From Alphaproteobacteria bacterium (GTDB lineage Bacteria; Pseudomonadota; Alphaproteobacteria; Micropepsales; Micropepsaceae), in contig WGNJ01000030.1 of NCBI GenBank assembly GCA_016124635.1, positions 1 to 64,000 of the forward strand: DNA of 64,000 nt, written 5' to 3'. How positions within the stretch are numbered: position 1 is the first letter of the stretch; every line of letters begins with the position of its first letter. The notes below the pieces were generated by a model. That model saw only the letters and a program-made list of their open reading frames with translations, did no database searches and was not told the DNA's origin. Both the position numbers and the translations under genes were made by a program. This document shows, piece after piece, positions 41,562-47,975 of this stretch.

Positions 41562-42044
41562 TCAGGAGCAGCAACCGCCGACAGCTTCGGCAGGCTTCTC
41601 CTTTGCCGCGGCCGCGGCGGCGCCGCAGCACGCGCCAGCACTGGCTTTCGGCTCAGGCGCCGCATCCTCACCGTAGGCTGTCGCGTCGCCGAAGGTGTAG
41701 AACGTTTCCCAGCGCACGCCCGCGGGATCGTTGACCCAGGTCTTGTCGCTCTTCGCGTAGCAGCACGTGGTCGCTTCTTCGTCGAGCGTCTGGCTGCCGG
41801 CCGCCTTCAAGCGCCCCGCAAGTTCGTCGAGCTCGGCGCGGGTGTCGACCTGGACGCCGACGTGATCGACGCCCGGCGAGCGCGCACCGCGCTGCGAGAT
41901 GGCGAAGTTGACGCGCGGATCTTCGAGCATCCACTTCGCGTAATCGTGCTTCACCTTGACCGGTTCGGCACCGAAGAGGGTCGAATAAAAGCGGATCGAC
42001 TGCTCGAGGTCAGGCACGGCGACGTGTACGTGTAGGCGCTTCAT
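41562..42044 (-). CDS. arsI: ArsI-like C-As lyase / CadI family, with Cys-rich tail
   Basis: 160 residues from ATG 42044 (AAGGAG upstream). The vicinal-oxygen-chelate fold has His in RLHVHVAVPDL, His in GVDHVGVQVDT and Glu in RWETFYTFGD as Fe(II) ligands, and the thiol pair in EEATTCCYAKSDKTWV that ArsI uses to hold trivalent organoarsenicals. ArsI cleaves the C-As bond of methylarsenite and aromatic arsenicals. A C-terminal tail with two more CC pairs (GACCGA and GGCCS) on an Ala/Lys/Glu linker is present; similar tails occur in some relatives. The start overlaps arsR2. Confidence 0.88.
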   Translation of the reverse strand: MKRLHVHVAVPDLEQSIRFYSTLFGAEPVKVKHDYAKWMLEDPRVNFAISQRGARSPGVDHVGVQVDTRAELDELAGRLKAAGSQTLDEEATTCCYAKSDKTWVNDPAGVRWETFYTFGDATAYGEDAAPEPKASAGACCGAAAAAAKEKPAEAVGGCCS

Positions 42045-42369
42045 CGGTTTTCTCCTTGCGATCTTGGGTTCTCGACGGCGCACAGGCGCCGGCGCAGCAG
42101 TTCTCAGTCAGATAAGCGACCAGGCCGTTCATCGTTTCGTAGCGCGCGACATAGGTGAGCGAGCGCCCGTTGCGCGTCGCGGCGACGAGGCCCGCGTGGC
42201 GCAGCTGGGCCAGATGAAACGAGAGTGTCGGCGCCGGCAGATCGAGTGCTTCGCTCAGCGCCGAGGGCGTCATGCCGGCCGGACCCGCCTGAACAAGCGC
42301 GCGGAACACGGCCAAGCGGCTCTCCTGCGCCAATGCCTCAAGGGCGGAGATGATCTGTTTTGATTCCAT
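42010..42369 (-). CDS. arsR: ArsR-family arsenical repressor (copy 2)
   Basis: 119 residues. The winged helix (MTPSALSEALDLPAPTLSFH) is followed by LTENCCAGACAPS, the C-terminal As-binding Cys cluster, in a form slightly different from copy 1. It overlaps arsI by 35 bp, so the two are read from one mRNA. A palindrome at 42372-42387 immediately before its start is the likely self-operator. Copy 2 may answer to organoarsenicals, given arsI, whereas copy 1 guards the arsenate genes. That split is inference. Confidence 0.9.
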   Translation of the reverse strand: MESKQIISALEALAQESRLAVFRALVQAGPAGMTPSALSEALDLPAPTLSFHLAQLRHAGLVAATRNGRSLTYVARYETMNGLVAYLTENCCAGACAPSRTQDRKEKTDEAPTRTRRRA

Positions 42370-42371
42370 AG

Positions 42372-42387
42372 TTCCATAAATATGGAA
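42372..42387. promoter_or_regulatory. ArsR operator of the arsI operon
   Basis: TTCCATA / TATGGAA with a 2-base centre (16 bp), 3 bp from the arsR2 start codon. A further TTCCATA half-site overlaps the start itself (42364-42370). It differs from the operator at 40482-40505, so the two repressors probably do not share sites. Confidence 0.7.
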
Positions 42388-42483
42388 ATAATGGGCGGAG
42401 TCAAGGGGTGGAGCAGAGAAATTGGCCGACGGCGTGAAAGTGCGGTAAGGTCGCGTCCCGCTTTTGGAAAGGGGAGTCTTGCG

Positions 42484-42786
42484 GTGAGAGGGATTCAGGT
42501 CCTCATCGCCCTAGCAGCGCTGATCGTGGCGCCAATCGTCGGGTTGGTTGCGCCGGTGTTCGCCGTGTTCGCGGGAACGTCGGGCATCGCCGGCCTTGGC
42601 GCGGCGTCGTGGCACAAATCGGTTGCGATCAGCGTCGTCTTCACCGCCCTACAGATCGCGGCACTCGCGGGATCAGTTTGGATCGTACTGCAGCCGATGA
42701 ATTCGGATGCACAGCCGACGATCCCCTCCGCCCAGATTCAGCCTGGCGCGGGATCCATTCCGGCCAGCGACCGCGCCGCGCCTTAG
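42484..42786 (+). CDS. Small two-helix membrane protein
   Basis: 100 residues from GTG 42484, with GGGGAG 8 nt upstream. Two hydrophobic helices (about 4-32, QVLIALAALIVAPIVGLVAP, and 46-69) are followed by a Pro/Ala/Ser-rich tail outside. No family recognised. Divergent from arsR2 and convergent with the next gene. Confidence 0.6.
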   Translation: MRGIQVLIALAALIVAPIVGLVAPVFAVFAGTSGIAGLGAASWHKSVAISVVFTALQIAALAGSVWIVLQPMNSDAQPTIPSAQIQPGAGSIPASDRAAP

Positions 42787-42807
42787 CATTCACCTGCGGC
42801 CAGTCGC

Positions 42808-43077
42808 CTAATCGCGAATCCAGTAGTCGTTGCCGTTGCCCGCGCCGCGGCGAAGCCATGCATCACGCTCATCGATAAAGAGCACGCCGCGAACCAGCAG
42901 CACCAAGCCCCAAAGCGCGACCAGCACGATCACAAGGGCGACGACCCAATTTCCCTCGATCGAAACAGGATGCGCATGATTGTGTGCTTGCGCCGGCGAG
43001 GCGAACGTCAATGCGAGGGCGGCCGCAATGCCAGCAACCCGCAAAGCGAGCGTGCGCAGAGGCGATGCATTTTTCAT
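42808..43077 (-). CDS. Small exported or membrane protein with His-rich start
   Basis: 89 residues from ATG 43077. A signal-like helix ends near SPAQA, followed by HNHAHP and then a second hydrophobic helix (about 48-68, VVALVIVLVALWGLVLLVRG). The His cluster just outside the membrane could bind a metal. A longer frame to 43233 has no signal before the helix. Unknown family. The gene lies 77 bp after the 43155 gene on the same strand. Confidence 0.6.
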   Translation of the reverse strand: MKNASPLRTLALRVAGIAAALALTFASPAQAHNHAHPVSIEGNWVVALVIVLVALWGLVLLVRGVLFIDERDAWLRRGAGNGNDYWIRD

Positions 43078-43154
43078 CGTAGGGCCCTCACCGGCGGACC
43101 GAAGCCTAGCACAGTCGGACCGCGAGGTCTTCGACCTATGGGGCCCCTGCCCGA

Positions 43155-43541
43155 TCACGGCTGGTTGACGCTGAGCTGCACTTGCGCGGAATTCGTCACC
43201 TGATCCGCGCAATCGGCCAGCTCGTTTTCCCAACAGACGCCCAAGTTGGTGCCGAGGCCGCGGCCCGGCAGCATCACGAAGCGCACCCGGTAGGTCACCT
43301 GCTTGCGCTCGCGCACCAGCTCAGTGGTCGCCATTTCCAGCGTGATCAACAGCGTGCCACCGTCGCGCCCATCCGTCAGCGCGAAGCGCGGCGACGAGCG
43401 AAGACCGAATTCGATCGCTTTCAGCAATTTCTTGGAAAGCGCGTCGCTCGCGGAAGCCTTGTCGACGGCAACCGGAATAGCAGCGGCCGCCGGCGCGACG
43501 AACGCACCCGCCACCAACACAAACGCAATCAGACCTCGCAT
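43155..43541 (-). CDS. Secreted hypothetical protein
   Basis: 128 residues from ATG 43541 with a signal peptide (about 1-21, LVAGAFVAPAAAA). The mature part has two Cys (GVCWENELADC) and a beta-rich pattern (TLLITLEMATTELVRERKQVTY). I know no family. It starts inside TGAGATG after the sulfatase stop, so it is probably translated with the sulfatase and could be an exported partner of it. Confidence 0.65.
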   Translation of the reverse strand: MRGLIAFVLVAGAFVAPAAAAIPVAVDKASASDALSKKLLKAIEFGLRSSPRFALTDGRDGGTLLITLEMATTELVRERKQVTYRVRFVMLPGRGLGTNLGVCWENELADCADQVTNSAQVQLSVNQP

Positions 43542-43542
43542 C

Positions 43543-45060
43543 TCAGACACCGAGCACTTTCTTCGCCGGGTACTTCATGAACGACATCAAGTGACCGCGG
43601 ATGCCGTGCTGGAAGACGTCGACGTAGGCGAGCTTGCGCGTCAGATAATTGTGCTGCTCCTTCGGGTCGAGATAGAGATTGTAAAGGCGCGCGTAGGGGA
43701 AGCGCATGAGCGCACCGGTAAAGCCGCCTGGACCCGCGGCGTCATTCGCATCGTCGCTGGTGGCGGTCAGGATCATCTTGAACTCGCCGCAGCGCACGCC
43801 CGAGAAATCGGTGACGAGCCAATAATAATGGAATTTGCGGTTCGTCAGGTTGTCACCGCCGATCAGGAACGAGGTTTGATCGACACCGTCGATGAAGCGG
43901 TCGCTCGGCAGCCGTTCCGTCTCGCCCGCAAGCGCCAACGCGGTCGGCAGGATGTCGTTGAAATTGAAGAGACCGTCGCTTTGACGGTCAGGCTCGATCA
44001 TTCCGGGCCACATGAACAGGCCCGGGACGCGTACGCCGCCTTCCCAGGTCGAGCCCTTGGCGCAGCGGAACGGGGTGAAGGCGCTGTCGGGCCACGTTTC
44101 CATGTGCGGACCGTTGTCGGACGAAACGAAGATCAGCGTGTCTTCGAGCTGGTTGGTTTCGCGCAGTGTCTCGAGCAGACGGCCCATGATGGCGTCGAGC
44201 TCGAGCATCGTGTCCTTATAGGGATGCTTGGCCGGCGATTTGCCGAGATATTTTTCGTGCGGGTAGTTGTCGAAATGCGCGCCGCGCGTGCAGTGATAGA
44301 GCAACCACGGCTGATCGCCTTTTGCTTTCTGGCGTATGAATTCCTGGCTATAGACGCACCATTTCTCATCGAGCTCGGAGAGAACGGGGATCGTCACCTC
44401 CTCGACGTTGGTCGCCTTGCCGCCCTTCTTGGCGTGCACGAAGCACTTGTTGAAGGGCATGTTCTTCACCCATTCGGTGCGCGCTTCCGAATAGACGATC
44501 TCGGGGAAGAAGTGCGGGTCGCGCCACTCGGTGTACATGTCGGAGACCGAGAGGAAGCCGTAGAAATCATCGAAGCCGATGTTTTGAGGCTGCGAGGCCT
44601 CGTTCTCACCGACGTGCCACTTGCCGACCGCTTGCGTCGCGTAGCCGGCAGCGGAGAGAAGCTCCGGCAACGTGACCTCACCTTGGAGACCACCGGCCTC
44701 GCCGTACATCGGCGGGCGATGCAAGCCATGGCGGTTGGGCACGCGGCCCGTCAGCAAGGTCGCGCGCGATGGCGAGCACGAAGGCTCCGAGTAGCAGGAC
44801 GTGAGCTGCAATCCGTTGCGTGCGATCTTGTCGAAATTCGGCGTTGGTGCGCCGACAGCGATGCCGCCGCCGTAGCAACCGAAATCGCCCCAGCCGACAT
44901 CGTCCATCAGAAAGACTAGGATATTCGGCTTCTTCTTCCGCCGCTTGAGGTGATCGGCGAGCCTGGCCTTGGCCGCTTCGATCTGGTGCTTGTGCTGGAA
45001 GGCGGGCTCGAGATGCTCCGCGATGCGAACGGTCGGCGTAGCGACGGGGTCGAAGGTCAT
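43543..45060 (-). CDS. Arylsulfatase-type sulfatase
   Basis: 505 residues from ATG 45060. CSPSRATLLTGR (about residue 95) carries the Cys converted to formylglycine and the catalytic Arg. MDDVGWGDFGCYGG gives the metal-binding Asp pair, and SSDNGPHMETWP the second Asp-Asn site. It hydrolyses sulfate esters with Ca(II). There is no signal peptide, which is unusual, as many sulfatases are exported; the N-terminal 45 residues are charged and helical. The formylglycine-generating enzyme is not in the window. Confidence 0.88.
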   Translation of the reverse strand: MTFDPVATPTVRIAEHLEPAFQHKHQIEAAKARLADHLKRRKKKPNILVFLMDDVGWGDFGCYGGGIAVGAPTPNFDKIARNGLQLTSCYSEPSCSPSRATLLTGRVPNRHGLHRPPMYGEAGGLQGEVTLPELLSAAGYATQAVGKWHVGENEASQPQNIGFDDFYGFLSVSDMYTEWRDPHFFPEIVYSEARTEWVKNMPFNKCFVHAKKGGKATNVEEVTIPVLSELDEKWCVYSQEFIRQKAKGDQPWLLYHCTRGAHFDNYPHEKYLGKSPAKHPYKDTMLELDAIMGRLLETLRETNQLEDTLIFVSSDNGPHMETWPDSAFTPFRCAKGSTWEGGVRVPGLFMWPGMIEPDRQSDGLFNFNDILPTALALAGETERLPSDRFIDGVDQTSFLIGGDNLTNRKFHYYWLVTDFSGVRCGEFKMILTATSDDANDAAGPGGFTGALMRFPYARLYNLYLDPKEQHNYLTRKLAYVDVFQHGIRGHLMSFMKYPAKKVLGV

Positions 45061-45179
45061 GTGCGCTTCCTTATGTTTGGAGCGCACGTTAGGCGGTCTT
45101 TGCGCCTGTTACCACCCAGTCGCCCGCCTCAACCGGCGTGAGCTGAAGCACGTTCACGCGATAGCGGCGATGCTACCGA

Positions 45180-45214
45180 CAAAAGAAAAGGGCTGGAGCT
45201 TTGGACTCCAACCC
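45180..45214 (-). terminator. Rho-independent terminator of the sleB-like gene
   Basis: GGCTGGAG / CTCCAACC arms (45191-45198 and 45206-45213) make a hairpin that on the minus strand is followed by CTTTTCTTTT, 28 bp after the gene's stop at 45242. Confidence 0.75.
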
Positions 45215-45241
45215 TTCGACGATTGCGAAGTGAGCGACGCG

Positions 45242-45913
45242 TCACATGCGGCGGCGCTCGCGGTAGAAAACGTGCGTGCCGATGGTGGCGACTTTGACCA
45301 TGTGAGCGGCCCAGCTCGGGTTCACATAGTTCGCGTGATAGTAGGTCGCGTTGCCGACGACGGCGTTGACCTTGCCGCCGGTACGCATGGTCGCCGACGC
45401 GATGCGAAGCGCGCGCGACCAAGCTCCGCGGTCGCGGACCCTGTCGGCGATCCCATCACAAGCGAAGGAGAACTGACAGTAGCGGCTCCCCCTGTGGGCG
45501 CCTTCATAGACGACGCCGCAGATCGTCTTCGGGCGATCGGCTTGACGGGTGCGTGCGAGGACAACCTCGGCCACGGCTTTCTGGCCCAGCTGGCTTTCGC
45601 CGCGCGCCTCGAAATAGATGGCAGTCGCCAGGCAATTCTTTTCCTTCAGATATTTGTCGTAAGCGGGCCTGTTCACGACGGGGCGCAAGCGGCTGACCGC
45701 GCCGCGCAAATGGGTTTCTCCGTAGCCGGTGAGCAGCTGGTCGCTGATGCCGGTCGTGTCGCGCAGGCTTAGAACGAGTGCGTCTGCCTGCGCCGGGGTG
45801 GAGGGAGCCACCGCGAGCACCGCACAGGCGTAAATGATTGCGCCAGCTATAGCCGCCTTGAAGATGCGGTCGTTGCGCTGGGCCAGTTCGAGCAAACCAA
45901 ACGTCTTCGCCAT
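45242..45913 (-). CDS. SleB-like cell wall hydrolase
   Basis: 223 residues from ATG 45913 (GGAGG upstream). An N-terminal helix (about 24-44, AAIAGAIIYACAVLAVAPS) anchors or exports it. The Hydrolase_2/SleB domain (about 95-220) has LATAIYFEARGESQLGQKAV, with the catalytic Glu, ICGVVYEG and CQFSFACDG. These enzymes are lytic transglycosylases or amidases that open peptidoglycan, used in Bacillus for germination and in rhizobia for general wall turnover. Its own terminator follows. Confidence 0.88.
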   Translation of the reverse strand: MAKTFGLLELAQRNDRIFKAAIAGAIIYACAVLAVAPSTPAQADALVLSLRDTTGISDQLLTGYGETHLRGAVSRLRPVVNRPAYDKYLKEKNCLATAIYFEARGESQLGQKAVAEVVLARTRQADRPKTICGVVYEGAHRGSRYCQFSFACDGIADRVRDRGAWSRALRIASATMRTGGKVNAVVGNATYYHANYVNPSWAAHMVKVATIGTHVFYRERRRM

Positions 45914-46716
45914 GTAACCTCCATGGTTAAGAGCGCCCCACTCCCGTGAGCACCTGATCGTCTTTTCGTTCTTGCAGGCCCCGGGCCAGGTCGTTCGGCG
46001 GGACCCTTTCGGCTGCCCGGCCCCAAGGATGGCCGCCGGGGTAATCGTTAATTTCCGGAAACTCGGTGCCCCAGAACGCGGCACCGCACTTGGGAAGGAC
46101 TACAACTTCTCCGTGAAAGGCCCTTATCAACGAGGGGCGCACGGGTACTTAGTGTCTCGCTGCGGTGCAACATACTCTTGGTTGCACCAGAACTAGAATT
46201 CACGTTCCAGGCTAGGACATCGGTTTGAGACCCTGACAATCCCTCCAGGTGGTCGGCATGATTTGCCTCATGGTGAACGCATCTCGAATTCAATTGAACT
46301 TCAGTATTCGCCTCCGTCTTTGCAATTTTTATTCGGCGAATACTTTAGTGATCCAGAATCCTTCGCAAAAACGCGCGAGGGTCTTTTCCCACTAACTGTC
46401 TTGTCATGAATAAGATTTAATGACGGGACGGCGGAAAGTTTTGCACGGAACCGAGATAGGTGCCTCAACGCAGATCGCCGCAGCTGACGCCGTTGGCGGC
46501 AGATTTGGTCGCATGATTTTCCGCGAAAATGGCTGATTTCCGCTACTTTCTGGAGATCACATCCTGCTGATGAGTCGACCGGGTCGGCCGTGGCCGAGTC
46601 GCCGGCACGGCGTCGGGCGGACCTTGGCCGGACCGCCGGTGCTCAGATCTAACGTCTGCGCCTGGATCATTCGCAACAACCTTAGATTGATTTGCGGCTT
46701 GGGCGGCGGGCGCGCG
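45914..46716. other. 800-bp region without a convincing gene
   Basis: Between the sleB-like gene and trmO, both on the minus strand. Frames here (for example 45972-46196 plus and 46048-46293 minus) are short, with no ribosome site or family likeness. Base composition shifts to AT-rich at about 46260-46440. Two clear inverted repeats are present: GGTGCAAC / GTTGCACC at 46164-46188 and AGTATTCGCC / GGCGAATACT at 46303-46344. The left side must hold the sleB promoter. No tRNA or known ncRNA shape was found. Confidence 0.5.
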
Positions 46717-47184
46717 TCAGTCCCAATACTTCTCCATCAGCTCTCGCGACCAAGCGGGCTCACGAACAGCACCGCGCGGGTCGAAGCCCGACATGTGGGG
46801 CTTGATGTCCAGCACCGGCGTTCCGTCGATCGCGTCGAGGCCTTGGACCTTTAACGTCAGGCCGTTTACCGAAAGCAGGCGGCAGGTGGTGATGCCGATG
46901 CGGTTCGGCCGGTTCTTGGCCCGCTGCGCCAGGATGCCAATCTTCGGCCAGTCGGTACGGCCGCGCGGATGACGCGCGCCGCGCTCGATCTCATCCTCGC
47001 CCACCCGATCGAAGACGTAAGTGACGACGATGTGGCTGAAGCCGTCGAGGCCCGCGGCCGCATCCGGTTTGAGCTGCGTCGAGTCGAGGACGATGGTCGT
47101 CGGAACGCTGTCCCAGGCGTCGTCGATCGGTTCGTCGCGGGCACTCATCACGCGACCGATCGGCGTCATGGAAATCGTACTCAT
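46717..47184 (-). CDS. trmO: tRNA (N6-threonylcarbamoyladenosine37-N6)-methyltransferase TrmO-like
   Basis: 155 residues. TPIGRV at the start, HIVVTYVFDR, RPNRIGITTCRLL and VQGLDAIDGTPVLDIKPH are signature parts of the TsaA/TrmO (UPF0066) family, a SAM-dependent methyltransferase with a beta-barrel fold that methylates t6A37 in tRNAs. Length and motif order are normal. The gene stands alone; it lies 141 bp from the end of the His-rich gene on the same strand, with that gene's terminator between. Confidence 0.85.
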   Translation of the reverse strand: MSTISMTPIGRVMSARDEPIDDAWDSVPTTIVLDSTQLKPDAAAGLDGFSHIVVTYVFDRVGEDEIERGARHPRGRTDWPKIGILAQRAKNRPNRIGITTCRLLSVNGLTLKVQGLDAIDGTPVLDIKPHMSGFDPRGAVREPAWSRELMEKYWD

Positions 47185-47257
47185 GGCACCACCTCCTCGA
47201 CACTGCGTATCGCACGGCGGCGCGGCTTTGACGATAGACGTCGATCACACGCGAAAA

Positions 47258-47283
47258 CGCCCGGCACAACGTGGTGCCGGGCG
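47258..47283 (-). terminator. Rho-independent terminator of the His-rich protein gene
   Basis: A perfect 10-bp stem (47258-47267 with 47274-47283) and 6-base loop, followed on the minus strand by GTTTTCGC. It sits 43 bp after the stop at 47326 and upstream of trmO. Confidence 0.7.
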
Positions 47284-47325
47284 CTTCGCAGCGGCTCAAG
47301 CTATGCTTGGGGCGCGAGCCGCGCG

Positions 47326-47748
47326 TCACCAATGATTGTGGCGATGATGGTGGCGTCCGCCATGATGGTGGTGGCGACGGCCGTAGTGACGGTGGTGACG
47401 ATGATGTCCGCCCCAACGCCCCTCACGCCAGTGATCACGGAAGAAGAATTCGCGGCGATGATGGCGCCAGCGGCTCCGCCAACGGCCATCCCACCAAACG
47501 CCGTCGATGAAAATCGGGCCGTCGTAGTAGCCGTCGTCATAGTATCCAGCCTCGCACCGGTAGGGATTGTACCAACGGCTGTAAGGATCGCAGGCCGGGT
47601 CGTAGCCGTAGCGATAAGGGCCATAATACGGCCCAGGAATTCCAATACCGATACCGACGCTGACGCGAGCCTGAGCGGGCTCAGTTGCGGCGAACGCGCC
47701 ACCGGCCATTGCCAGTGCTACGAACGCGCCTTTGATCCACATGGTCAT
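47326..47748 (-). CDS. Secreted Tyr/Gly- and His-rich protein
   Basis: 140 residues from ATG 47748 (AGGAGGAG upstream; a GTG at 47757 also open). After a signal peptide (about 1-24) comes a Gly/Pro/Tyr-rich part (IPGPYYGPYRYGYDP) and then a C-terminus dominated by Arg, Trp and about 25 His, including HHRHHRHY and RRHHHHGG. No enzyme motif is seen. The His density suggests binding of Zn, Ni or Cu outside the membrane, which is inference. The low-complexity end makes homology searches unreliable. Confidence 0.75.
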   Translation of the reverse strand: MTMWIKGAFVALAMAGGAFAATEPAQARVSVGIGIGIPGPYYGPYRYGYDPACDPYSRWYNPYRCEAGYYDDGYYDGPIFIDGVWWDGRWRSRWRHHRREFFFRDHWREGRWGGHHRHHRHYGRRHHHHGGRHHHRHNHW

Positions 47749-47862
47749 TGCAGGCACTCCTCCTAATTCGGAAAGCCGAACTTGGCCGTGCCTGGCTGAA
47801 CCTTAGCTGAATGTCATGTTCACAAGACCAGGACCATTGCGCGTTGTGACGAGCGATACAGA

Positions 47863-47884
47863 AGCGGTTCCAATCGGAACCGCT
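47863..47884. promoter_or_regulatory. 22-bp palindrome upstream of the His-rich gene
   Basis: AGCGGTTCC (47863-47871) and GGAACCGCT (47876-47884) are exact inverted repeats with a 4-base spacer. It lies 115 bp upstream of the His-rich gene and 91 bp after the M13 peptidase stop. It has no T run, so an operator or transcript-end hairpin are both possible. Confidence 0.4.
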
Positions 47885-47975
47885 GACGCCAGTGGGAAAA
47901 TCGCGCGCGCAAAATTGTGGAAAGCGCGCACCGAAACAGACCTTCAGGCGACGGCCGTCGCCTGTGTTGGAACCG

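Noticed and set aside
43303..44919. A 538-codon plus-strand frame opposite the sulfatase
   Set aside because: It is the mirror of a gene with catalytic sulfatase motifs; composition is typical of antisense frames.
45972..46293. Short open frames in the gap between the sleB-like gene and trmO
   Set aside because: They are 70-80 codons, without ribosome site, membrane or signal features, and their codon use does not match the genes around.
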